From Thuidium tamariscinum (lineage: Eukaryota > Streptophyta > Bryopsida > Hypnales > Thuidiaceae): a stretch of DNA of 64,000 nucleotides. Shown in pieces: positions 35,769 through 47,200 of this stretch (within the stretch, counting starts at the first letter, position 1; every line of letters starts with the position of its first letter). The DNA lies in the NCBI GenBank assembly GCA_947034885.2, contig OX344750.2, positions 4,588,001 through 4,652,000 of the forward strand, read 5' to 3'. Made by a program: the position numbers and the translations under genes. The notes below the pieces were generated by a model. It saw nothing but the letters and a program-made list of their open reading frames with translations, was not told where the DNA came from and searched no databases.

Positions 35769-36086
35769 TTAATGCCCACTCCATTTTAGAGCTGACTACC
35801 TTACTGCATTTCCAAGGCAAAAGAGTGATATTACTGAGACAGCACAGCACACTAATTTATTCTAATGACTGAGTGTGACACTAATTTTCCAGTCACTGCA
35901 TATAAAAATAGTGTCGTCAACTCATTTCCCAAAAATGCAATTTCGTAGACGCTCATAACTTAATCATTCTCGTACCTTTTTTACTTTTGAAAAAATGGCC
36001 GGTAATTTCTGCACCCTGACCAGTAGGACAATACGACAGTACCGTAAAAGCATCTGAACACCCAGAACTCTGTCCGGAGGACAGTA

Positions 36087-36445
36087 AGGTAGCCGACCTA
36101 TTTCCAATCACTTAAGCAATTACACATATTTAAAGAGCAGTTTTTTTTTAAAAATTTACTGTAAATTTTTTTTAATGTAAAGAAACAGAGTTTGGAAGGA
36201 TAGCATTTAAAAAAAATTAATTACACAAAAGATAAATAATTTAAAAAAATTTAGTAGAAGATTCTGTTTGACTTATAATGGTGATATAGACCTTAACTTA
36301 CTATTTCTAACCATTAGCTGAATGCAGAATCAACCAAGGGCTGATTGCATTTTTGAGAGTCTTACAACCAATGCTAATGTGCTACAATTGCTTTGAGAAT
36401 TGCACCACAACTTCATGGAAAGGAAGCAAACTATAGATTGGAGAT
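36087..36445. mobile_element. Truncated TA-type element, long subfamily
   Basis: Starts AGGTAGCCGACCTATTTCCA after TA at 36085-36086. The sequence to about 36440 is the reverse complement of the right part of 40689-41241 (CAACCAAGGGCTGATT, CAATTGCTTTGAGAATTGCA-like, AAGGAAAGGAAGCAA). The other end is missing where the G-rich-ended repeat at 36446 begins. Confidence 0.7.
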
Positions 36446-37492
36446 GGGGGGGGGAGGTTAGATTTACCTAGGGAAAAATGCAAAAATCTTTTATTTTTTG
36501 CAAATTTTGAATGCATAATTGCAAGTAAGACCTCAAAGTAGATTGGAGTGGCCTTGAACATGCCCTAGACACGAGACAAAATAGGGTTGTTTCCACTTTT
36601 ATCTTAGCAAAGTTTACTATACTAGATCCACCTTCAATGCTAGGATTTAACCTTGGAATGCACCAACGTCCACTTTCTCGATGATGTATGAATTGAAATT
36701 CATATTTTTTCCTCATTATAGCTCTTTATGAAAGTCATCCTAAATTTTAGAGATACTTCATGAAGTTGTTGCCCTATCCAAGGGTTGGATTCAATGTTAG
36801 TCAAGTATACATTTTCTTCAAATTACAAATGTGGAAGTTTAAATGTGGAAGTTTGTCACATGGTTCACTTGCATTGGCTCTAGTTCAAACTTGGAATTGC
36901 AAAATTGAGGTCAAAGAATCAAAGAATACAAAAATTCCAAAAATCAACATGTCAAGTTCAAATCCATTCCAACGAAATTTACTCGAAAAATGATACTCCG
37001 CAATATTTTGCTTGTAATTGAATTTGGAAGGAATTGAAAAAATTTCCTTTCCAAATTTATAGGAAAATATTGGTGATAGCATTTGTGAATCTAATCACAA
37101 GGATAGAATTTGAAACTCAAACTCTACAACTTTTATTTGCATCTTGATTCGAAAATATTCTTCCAAATAGTATTTTCCTAAAATCCCCGATTTTGCAAAT
37201 AAGTCTCAATGCTTGGAAGTTGGCATCTTGCCCAAATGCCACGGATGGGAAATTAGACCATGGCCCTCACTTGGACAAGATACTAAATCCTCCATTTGAA
37301 GTAGGCCCAATAGGATAAATTTTGAATTATTCGGAATAAAAGTGAAAAAAACCCAACTATTTTGGGCCATGTTGAGGGGATATTCCAAATTTCCCCAAGT
37401 TGATTTGGGATCTTTGATTGCAAATACAAATTCATAATTCCCCTCTAAAATTATTTACAAAAAATAAAAAATTCCCCTGAGGAAAATCCCCC
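36446..37492. mobile_element. Repeat element with long G-rich inverted ends
   Basis: About 1,047 bp. The left end is a G run followed by GAGGTTAGATTTACCTAGGG and AAAAATCTTTTATTTTTTGC; the right end, reverse-complemented, is GGGGGATTTTCCTCAGGGGA then ATTTTTTATTTTTTGTAAAT. Arms resemble each other over roughly 70-100 bases and also resemble the inner ends of the repeats at 9239 and 39926 (TTTGCAAATTTTGAA.TCAT, ATTGCAA). No transposase recognised; target duplication not resolved. Confidence 0.5.
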
Positions 37493-37539
37493 TACTGAAC
37501 CCAGTTTGAATGGCGGGAGGATTTAGCGTCCTAAAAGTA

Positions 37540-37866
37540 AGGTAGAAGGCTCTTAAATGGAGTGGGTTTTAAAATGATTCCCTATCTTAAATGTTTAGTA
37601 GTTGTACATGTTGCTTTTTCATAGCCTTCAGTAGTGTATGGACAATGTACATTGTAGCTAGGGCACCATTTTACATCCCTATGCCCTTTCAACTTCAAAA
37701 TTTGATAACTAATTCAAAAGAACTCAGAAAAATATAAAACGACTTGGGTTAGCTGTCAATTCTACTTGTTTTCCAAGGAAAATTGACTGAAAAATATTTC
37801 TAGAGGATTTACCTCCCTGAAATTCTGTTTCAGCCCTTAGATGGTCCATTATAGGACCTCTTACCT
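37540..37866. mobile_element. TA-flanked MITE, AGGT family
   Basis: 327 bp, TA at 37538-37539 and 37867-37868. Left end AGGTAGAAGGCTCTTAAATG; right end reverse-complemented AGGTAAGAGGTCCTATAATG. Inverted copy of 32406-32727. Confidence 0.8.
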
Positions 37867-37868
37867 TA

Positions 37869-38944
37869 CCGCCCGGCCTGACACTCCAAACACGTCGGCA
37901 AACTCGTAATATCTAAGCTACAGTGGCGTACTTTCTCAGCCTGTTCTCCTCTCCCGGCGGCCTCCGTTCCGACTTGAAGTTCCATTCAGCCTTGGATTGA
38001 AAAGGCGGGGTTCCGTCAAAGGACTTCCCCACAATTGAAAAGGGCACACAGAAAGAGTCATGCAGTGGCGCGACTGAGCCCGAAAGAGAAGCCAAAGGGC
38101 CAATGAAGCAGAGCAGTGACGAGGCGGTGCAGTTGGCGTGTGGTGCTACAGGAAGCTTTTTCCCCAAGGATCGCCAGCTAGGGCTGCAATTCAAGGTTTA
38201 GGAGACCTGGGACGTGCCCCAATCCAACCACTGGAATGAAATGAAATGAAGCCCCAATCAAGCCACTGGCTGGAACCGCAAGCTAGGCAGACGGACGTCG
38301 GCGGAAACACAGGGCTCAGTGGCTCACGCAAACTGCGAGTCTGCGACTGGTTCGGATCCGATTTGGCAGCAGGTGGTGCAGGTGACCACGAGTGTCGCAG
38401 TGAATACGGCGGAGCTGCTACCGTAGTTGCTGCTGAACTACAGGACCGGAGACGTGGAGACGTGTTTTCTATGGTTGGGTCCGATTTCACTTGGAAACTG
38501 TTGGATTCGGGGCTGACAGGCAACCACTGGCAACAACCATCCGATTTGAATGAATTTGAATGAAATCGAACGAGAATTGGAAGCCTAGGGAAGGAAGTTC
38601 CTGTAAAGACCTCCGCCACCCACCGACCCACCTTCGCTCAATGCTGCACGGTCAGGGTGATCGGTTGCAGCCAGTGAGAGTTGCAGGGGGCCGGTCCGTC
38701 CGAGATTGCAGCCCCATCACTCACGCTTCCGTCAGTCGCCGAGTTCTTCAGTTCGGTTGTTATCTGTTACCGTTTGTCCTGTGTCGTCACTTTCACCGCG
38801 GAATGAGTTATTGTTTTTTCATACTGACTGGAGTTTCGGGCTTTTTCGGAAAAGTACTGAGACGGACTCCTCACTGTCGAAGATAACTGAGGCAGACAGG
38901 ATTCTGGGAAGAGATGCTGCGGTAGTTTCGTATGAGACAATTAC
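37869..38944. other. GC-rich island, possible gene remnant, unassigned
   Basis: Much GC-richer than its AT-rich neighbours and between two repeats. Open frames of 146 codons (38631-38191, minus), 93 codons (38194-37913, minus) and 105-108 codons (plus strand) overlap here, but none shows a known domain and no splice model stood out. It could be an old gene fragment or a promoter island. Confidence 0.3.
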
Positions 38945-38948
38945 TTAA

Positions 38949-39870
38949 CCCCTAAAGAACTGAGGCATTTTCGGGCTTGAAAACCACTCAAAACTGCCAT
39001 GTTTGCTACTTCCTCCCCAAAAGCAAAAAAAACAATTTTATTAGAATCTAACCATAGGATCTTGTAAATTACTTGTCTGAGATCATATGGTAAAAATTTC
39101 ATGAAGTTTTACCGTACCGATTGGAAGATATTAGCATTCAAAGTTGGAAAAAAAAGTTTTTTTGAACTCTGACTTGCAATTTCAGATGACTTTGATTGCC
39201 ATTTGTTGATTTTTTTTGCACTATGGACCATGAAGTTAAAATTTATTATGTTGAACATTTGACTTGGGAATTAGGGAAAAAAATTTCAAAAAACTACTAC
39301 TTGATTTTCATTCATTAAAAAATTGTTAAGTAGAAGTAGGTCCAAGATTGAACAAAACACTAAGTTGTTAATAACTTTAAGATGGAATTGAAAAACCATG
39401 ATCCCAACAGTGAGCTTGTTCTTGCAAACATCCTAAACCCTATCAAAAAAGAAAATTTGAAAAATTTGAAAAATTTCATTCAAAAATGAATTCTGTAAGT
39501 TATTTTTTGAAGAAGGTGCTTAGATTGCCCGAAATACAAGATTGTCCGTAACTTTCTCATTATTAGTCCAAATAAAATGAAACAAAGCTTCAGATGTAGA
39601 AAAAAACAAAATCTTCAAGAAAAAAAATAAAAAATAAAAAAATAATTTTTTTTGTGGTTTTTTTTTTCTGCCCGGCGAACTGCTTTTTGGACTTGGAATG
39701 GCATAACTTTTGCTTCCAAGCACCAATTGAAATAAAAATTATATTTTTGGAAAGCTAATCTGATTTCCTATCTTCAAAAAAAGTTTCAAAAAATAATATA
39801 AAAAATTCAAGTCACACAAGCCTGCCCGAAATTCCAAGTGTCCCCCGAGGGGACTTCAGTCCTTTAGGGG
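38949..39870 (-). mobile_element. TTAA-flanked element, family 1, inverted copy
   Basis: 922 bp with TTAA at 38945-38948 and 39871-39874. Right end reverse-complemented reads CCCCTAAAGGACTGAAGTCC followed by CCTCGGGGGAC, matching the left end and terminal stem of 32791. Left end CCCCTAAAGAACTGAGGC. No transposase. Confidence 0.9.
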
Positions 39871-39925
39871 TTAAGGACGGGTGGAGTTTTTTATTACCGG
39901 TTCGGTACTGTACCCTCCGCTCCAT

Positions 39926-40172
39926 GATCCGGGTGGACTGGCCCCCTTGCTCGGCCTTACCATGTTTTATCAGAGGTGCAATCCAAACAAAAAGCCCCCT
40001 AGTTTGGGCCATGATCACCCCTACTTTCCTTACAACCCACCTAATTCGGGGTCTCTAATTGCAAACATGAATTCAAAATTTGCAAATTTTTTCTTTGTGA
40101 TAAAATAAAAAATTACAGCCTTTTACCTGAGTGGCCGTCTGGCCGAGCGAGGGGGTCAGTTCTCCCTGCCCC
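39926..40172 (-). mobile_element. G-rich-ended MITE-like repeat, inverted copy of the 9.2-kb repeat
   Basis: About 247 bp from GATCCGGGTGGACTGGCCCC to GGGGGTCAGTTCTCCCTGCC. The inner sequence (CTAGTTTGGGCCATGATCAC, CATGTTTTATCAGAGGTGCA) is the reverse complement of 9405-9475. Ends share an imperfect inverted repeat around ACTGACCCCCTTGCTC. Confidence 0.6.
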
Positions 40173-40686
40173 ACTCAATGGTAATTCCCAAGTTCCCAAG
40201 ACCAGGTAATAATCAGTTCCCAAGTAGGCAGTTGTGGCCGGGATTACTGGGTCCTAGCCAAGAGGGCGGCAATGCTAACCCAAAATTAAGCTTGAGTTAA
40301 GCATAGCCAGTCACGACAAGATTAGAGCCTTCAGTTGGCTGGTGCAGGGAGCAGGCACTCAGGGTTGGAATATCCAGAATGGGTGATGGGGAGCAGCTGA
40401 TCTGAAGAGGCAACTGAATGATTTCGGAATTTCAAATAACTTACTGCTGAATTTCAAAAACTGATGGAGTACTGATCAATAATAGTACTTGGGAAGCAAT
40501 AAGCTCAAGTGGAGTCTTTCTGGCCCTCTTGAGGACTTTGTTTTTCAGGTGCATTAGCCGGGGGGCCGCTGGGTAACCTCGACCGGTACCCTTTGTGGTG
40601 GACTATCGGCTCCACTCTCTCAGTGTCCCCCTCAGGCCGTCTTTGGGGCTGACCCCGTACGCTGAAATTTTTAATTTTCCACGCAG
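40173..40686. other. Intergenic DNA, nothing recognised
   Basis: GC-richer near 40560-40670. No gene or repeat boundary found before the TA element at 40689. Confidence 0.4.
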
Positions 40687-40688
40687 TA

Positions 40689-41241
40689 AGGTAGCCAACC
40701 CATTTCCGATCACCTCCCCATTTCTAATCTATACATCAGGAACTTCACGGCATGTGGATATGGTGCCATGATGGTGCATTGAAATGCAATCAAGTAAATT
40801 TGGTGCTAACCCCCATACCAACTGAGTAAGGAGAAAATGACACCTATATTGTCAAAATGCAGCCTTTGGTGTCAAAATAGCACTTAAACAGTCTCGCCCA
40901 ACTTTTGTGATGTAGGTTGCTTCCTTTCCTTGAAGTTGTGGTGCAGCTCCTAGAGCAATTGTGGCACATTACAATTGGTTGTAAGGCTCTCATAAATCAG
41001 CCCTTGGTTGATTTTGCAATCAGCCTGTGGTAAAAAATAGTGAGGTCTATATTACCATTATAGGTCAAAAAGAATTTTCTACTAAAAAATTCGTAGTAAT
41101 TACACTTTGAAAAATAAAATTCTAGAAAAATATGCTATCCTTCCAAACTCTATTTCTCTACATGGGAAAAGTTTTGCAATAAAAAAATTGTACTCTAACT
41201 ATGCATAATTGCTTAAGTGATTGGAAATAGGTTAGCTACCT
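40689..41241. mobile_element. TA-flanked element, long AGGT subfamily
   Basis: 553 bp with TA at 40687-40688 and 41242-41243. Left end AGGTAGCCAACCCATTTCCG; right end reverse-complemented AGGTAGCTAACCTATTTCCA. Its right half is homologous, inverted, to 36087-36445. Confidence 0.8.
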
Positions 41242-41243
41242 TA

Positions 41244-44200
41244 TAAAATTCTCAAATTTTGAATTCATATTTGCAATTAGAGATCCAAAATAGCTATGGG
41301 AGGTATGCAAGTTAAATTAAGCTAAATTAATCAAGTACAAAATAGGGGGCCTTTTTTTCACTAATGAAAAGTCACTACTAAATTTATCTTTTAAATCATA
41401 TGTTATCTCACATCTTTATACTATTGCAAAAAAATCTACTCTGAGGTTCTCTAAGGATTAAAATGTTGTAATTATCTGTTGTTATGATTCAATTTATAGT
41501 TATGATGTATACCTATAGACACTTAAGACAACAAAAAATGATTATGTATAGGATTTGTTCTATATATGTAATTATTGAATTTCATTTGAACAAAGAGAAT
41601 AAGACCTTGAATTGAAAGAAGCTCTATTTAGAAAAATTTGACTAGGAATTCTTATGGTTGGATAGGAGATTCTCAAAGCACCTCCTTTAAAGTTGATTTA
41701 CAATAGGAATGGTGGTGACTTCTTAAAATATTCCTCAATGAATTTTCCTTGAAAGAAAAATGGAAATGGCATCTAAACCAAGCAGTGTCATATTTGTTAG
41801 ATTTTTTAAAATTATTTATAAAATTTGAAGTTGAGATCGCATAGGGCTTGCAAAAGGTTTCCCTTTCCTTGATTTATTCTTTGTTGGTACATTGACAAAA
41901 GCAATTCGAGTAGAATTATTCATTTGTAACAAGGGGGCCATATTCAACATATACGGTGCAATTATTTTAACCAAGATTGGAATGTGTTATTTTCTCTTTC
42001 TCAAGGTTGAGACTAGTAAGGTCATCACACATGTCCCAAAGTGTCATAAAGTGTGTAGGAAGTATTGAGTGAGAAATTAGTTTCTTGAATGATCTAAATT
42101 AGAAAAGTCTAGACATTGGTTGTGGGTTTGGAGTTCTTGTTGACTCCCAATAATCATAGTAATTTCAATTTTGGAAATAAAATTATCAAAGTTTTTTGCA
42201 ATCCCTATATTTCCTATTTTTCTACATGGGAAAATTTGCATTGCCTCATATTGCTCAAGATCTATTTCAAAATCACTTAAGTGATTGGATATGGGTGCTT
42301 CTACCTTTGTATATTGAAGAATTCAAAGCAAAATGCAACAATGGTAGAAGGACCCAATACTATCCAATGCCCCATCAACAATCAATAGGGTATTGTATTT
42401 CCAACTAACGTTGGAATGGTTTTCCATTTTGTTCTTCAAATGCATGTTCTTGTACTTTTTCAAGGTTTAAACCAATAAGTTAATGACACATAAGTGAACA
42501 AGAAAACAAGAAACAATGAGTGGCAAAGTAATTCTTGAATGATCTGAACTAGATGTTGTTCATGGTCAATTCCAACTTTTGCCTTTCAAAATTCATAGCA
42601 ATTTCAATTCAAGAGATAAAATTATGAATTTTTTTGCAGTCCCCATCATTTCTGTCGATGCACCTCTGAAAATATCTGCTTTGCCTTCCACTACCCTAGA
42701 TCATGCCCATATGTGCTTATTTTATTGTTTATGGGTCCCTCTATCATACTCTAACATGTTAGAGCATGGTTTCAGAACCCTGTCGCTCTGTGTTATGCAC
42801 TTTCCACCTAACGGCTCTCAGTGCAATTGGCCTCTCGTCGAATTGCTGCCGCATGATGCTTGTGGCGCTCAGTGTGAAGCAAGCAAGCAAGTTTTCTTGG
42901 TCGTTTGCAGCACTGCAGGTTGTCCACAAGTTCCACGGAGGAAAGATGGATCGGAAGGCCAATGAAACACCACCTGTATCCACTCAGAAATAAATGCTCA
43001 CAATTTGGTATCGGTCTTCTGTAAAATCCAAGTATCCAACTTCTGGACACTGACAACTTCAGACTTCTCGACCGAGTTCAAAATTTGGCACACTTGATGA
43101 AGCCTTGAAATAGTAAACTGTGGGATTTGTGGAGGACATTGAACGGCAAACCTGCTTTTCGATTCAGGAACATGGAACGGTTCGTCCGCCAGATCACTTG
43201 CCACAGCTCTCCTTGCAATGAAATTCGTTTTAAAAATAAATTAAAAAAGGAACATGGAGTTCATCAACTAGCATAGTACTGGATAAGGAATCTTAATTGT
43301 TCTAAAAGTTCGATGTTTACTCAGTTTCATTTGTCAGTTTTTCCAACAAAAAGAAAAAGTTCTTTGTCACTGCATTGAAGTGCCACGTTGGTAAGCAAAT
43401 GACATCCACGCATTTCTCACTTTTAGTTCATGATCTTCATATTTGCTGACAAAACACAGACGTGAAAAGTCTACTGAAGTTCAGCTCAGCAGTCTACGTG
43501 ATGATGTCCTTCTTGCAGGCGCTACACTCACCGGTCCATTTGAGAGAGATCGGATCCCACCTAATTTAATTATCAGTAAAAGTCGACCGATGCATGTGAT
43601 TCCATCTCCGAGTGGGTGCAGTGCGTCATTTAAAACAACACCCACCTGCAGATGAGTTGGACCTTAGCCGTAAAGCATCATTCACAGAAAGTCTTGAACA
43701 GGAATTTTGCCAAGAATGATTCATCAGCGATTAACTTCCTCCCAAGAATTCCTGTCTTTAACATTATTATCATTTTTTTTTAATCTTTCCACTCTCTCAG
43801 CACTCTAGCTCCCCAGACCGTGTTTCAGCTGGGATTGTAGTATTTTTTTCTTATAATGAAAGTAATTTCATTTGTGTCAAAACAACACAAAACAAAATTC
43901 AATTTTGTTCACCTCATCACACTACCTAATCAAGCGTGCTCCAAAGCCAAATCCTATCTCAAGTCAAGAATCATATCACAAACATGCAATTACTGTTGGT
44001 ACACTTAATGAGTAGTCATGCTTATTGGAGTTAAGTTAGCTTACTTTTGGGAGACTCCCCCGATGCCTCACTTGGTCCAGACACATCATTATTGTATACG
44101 AAAATCAGCGTGCAGGTACAAACGATTTTATTTTTTTGAACTCAATGAAACGGGTTTGATTGCCAAGGAAAAAGCAAGATACAAACCTGCCAGTTACAGG

Positions 44201-47200
44201 TAACTTAGAAACGCTTTTCAGTTTCTCACACAGCTACACTTACTCTTGTTCAAATTAAATTATACGGAGTAATTAACGACAGATCAGTTGGGGTGATCCG
44301 TTCGGCGGGTCTATCCGTCGCCGTGTCGGCCTCATGCCCCATTGGCTCAATTAATTCGATCAGATCACATTACAAGAGCCGCAACTTTCATGAAGAAAGT
44401 GCAAAAAGCCAAAGTAAAGTTCCTCCAAAAGTGACGAGGAGGGGCTCCATTGGTGAGTTCCGACTGTTGTTCCCTCAGTTGGCCCAATTGGGCAAGTTGG
44501 GCGATCCCGAAAGGTCCGCCGTGGGCCACACAGTGGAAACCAATCTCAGCCGCTGGAGAGTCTCCAATGATCGAGACTCCACTACCCAATTGTAGTGTAG
44601 CGGTAGTACTACCAGCCAGGGCAAAAATTTGCCCGAGATTTGTACCTCGGGGTAAACGAGGAACAGATTATTTACCGGGAATGACTGATATGAGTCGGGA
44701 ATTCTCCAGGAGCGTATCCCAAGGCGAGAAGGGCAGCCCCTCCCGCGAGCCAATCTGATCGCGTCGTCGTGTAAAAAACACAGTTTTCGAGTCACGTTTT
44801 GGAGACTCGTCGAATTTTTAATCATTTGGGTCGGGCGAACGTACGTTGACATGTGATTCAATTCTTTCACATGTGCTCACCCCTTTGCAGACAGCAATTC
44901 AAACCTCCTGCTCGTGACGGACTGAAGTACATTTCCCAGCCAATTCGAGTCTTGCACGGCATGAGAGTGAATAATGAAATTTGGAGGATCATGGAACATC
45001 CTCACGAAGCTGCAGCCTGGCGGAGCAGGAAATGGAGTAGAACATGACCCTAGGTTCGGTGTCGGACGTCTGAAATGGGGGTGCAAAATAGCGCATTTGA
45101 CTTGCGATGGTGAGGTGGACAGACAGCTGGACAGATAATTGTTGCAGTGAAGGATCCTGATTCGACGATTCCAAAACTTGCTTACATCTCATGTCTGGGC
45201 AACAGTTGATGGAGGTAAAGCGGGGAAGTTGCTCAAGTAGGAATCGGCAAAAATTGATGAGTCATGGCCAAGCTTTGTGGAATAGAAAATGCCTTGGGTG
45301 GGGGTGGGGTGGGGGTGGAGGTGGAAGCTGGCGTGGAAGGTCCTGGACCTTGCTTGCATCTGCCATTGATCGGATGCCATGAAGGAGGTCACGGATGCGC
45401 TTTTCTTACGCAATCTGCTTCGTCGGCAGTGGGACCGATTCAAATAATTCAAACAGCAAGCAATTCGTTCGTCTTTGGGGGTTCAGTTGGGTTTGGGGAC
45501 CACCGACGGCCATGGATTCAGGGCAGAGCGGCGTGGGCTTTTGAATTGCCGACACGTACCAAGAACACGCGCGCTGTTCCAATGGCCAGAGCCGGCAGAT
45601 TCGACTCTTCCGCCACTTGGGTTGGGATCAGCTTGCGGTTGCTCTCTTGTTCAAGCAGTTGTGGCGGAATCTCGTTTCCCATTTGAAAAAAAAAGAATTT
45701 TCCCTTCTTATCAAGATTGCGGGTGAAAATTCAGCCGCCACGGCAGCGTCATCTGATGCCCCTCTACAGTACTGTAGCCAGTCCCCAGGATGCCGCCAAT
45801 TGCAAACTGACGAATCTCCTCGTCTGCCTCAAACGCCCGCCGTCGCATCACCTGCCTTTCCGGAGGTCTTTCTTACTCTGGGGTTTGTCCCCACCAGAGC
45901 CAATTGCCAAATGACGATTTCTTCGACCGACGTGAGCACGTTTTGCTGGGCTCTGTGGTCCGTAGGAACAGGTCTGGAATTTGGGTCAACAGGACAATTC
46001 AAAACCCGACTTGGAAATTCAATAAAATACTGACGGTCGTTTTTGGATTACTCTCCGAAACTCAAAATATCTGTGGAATTTGAGCCTTTCTCTCCCGCAA
46101 GTTGCCAAACATGGCAATCCAGCGGTAGAATATGCGCTCGGAATCTAGTAACACAGAGAGGTAGGCGAGATAGTGATTACGCAATCGCCTGGAGTTGAAA
46201 TTCCCGCCTCCCTTCCATTTTGATTTCGTATTTTACTGAGGAGTACGATTGATTGAGTGTGGAATTTTTCATTGCAATTGACGCCATCGTCTGGCGGAGC
46301 TTCACTTGAAAATATCCCTCCACCATTTGAGCATTTGAACGGAATTTCCATTAATAAACGCGGGAAAAAATCACGATGCATGTGTGCCCATCCGAAATTC
46401 GAACGCAGCAGGTTGCATGCCGCTTCCCGAGATGTAATTATCAGCATTGGACTCATCGCCATACTTGGCGGGAGTTGTATACAGTGACTGGCATGGCTTC
46501 CGACCCTTGATTGATTGCATGAGGTTCGGTTTAATTCGTAAATTTCAAATAGCTAGAAACGAACAAAAAGCACTGTCAGTTGTGGTTGTGTGAAGAAACT
46601 TCCGTCGATCACAAAGTTTGAATTGGAGCAATAATGTGGGCTTTTCTAGCATTAATTGCAGTTGACCTTGAGGTAGCTAGCGCCATCAAGGGCTATGGAT
46701 CACCGTTTGGTTTCTGGGAACAATTGAATTTGAAAATGCTCACCTCGATTCGGGAGCCCGCTGCGCTAGCTGCAATTCAACGTGCATGCAGCACATGATG
46801 GAAGATGATTGAGTCTTGAATTACTACGTCGGGCAATAATTCTGCTCTGGTCACTGAATGCAATTCGAGTTAATTTAAAGCTATGGCTCCGAAGGGACTC
46901 TCTAAATTGGGAAAAAGCGATGCGGGACTGCGAGTGACCGCAGCACCGAACTTCCATCCTCGTCGTTCATCCTTTGGGCGCCTTAACAATTTATGGAAGC
47001 TCCAATCAGACGGTCGGTGCCATGGTCCTGATCCTCGCCGAGCTTCTCATGTACAGTAGAGCTTTCGCTTTGGGGAATGGCGTCTCGTCCCTTGTATTTC
47101 AAAAAGAAAAACATGTTACAGAGGAATTGAAATCCACTTTCAAATCAAGGAAAGAGGAGGAAAAAGGAAAAATCTTAAAATAGGGTAGTCATAGCGGAAT

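Larger units (their letters stand above)
33717..35801. mobile_element. TA-flanked MITE of the AGGT family, interrupted twice
   Basis: Left end AGGTAGTTGGCTCTGTAATG and reverse-complemented right end AGGTAGTCAGCTCTAAAATG; TA at 33715-33716 and 35802-35803. Its own sequence is only about 410 bp (33717-34015, 34966-35039 and 35773-35801). The rest is two inserted TTAA elements, 34020-34961 and 35044-35768. Confidence 0.8.

Noticed and set aside
44365..44758. Overlapping frames with a protein-like look on both strands
   Set aside because: The minus frame has a plausible amino-acid composition, but I could not match it to a family or build exons around it, so it is left as unassigned sequence.
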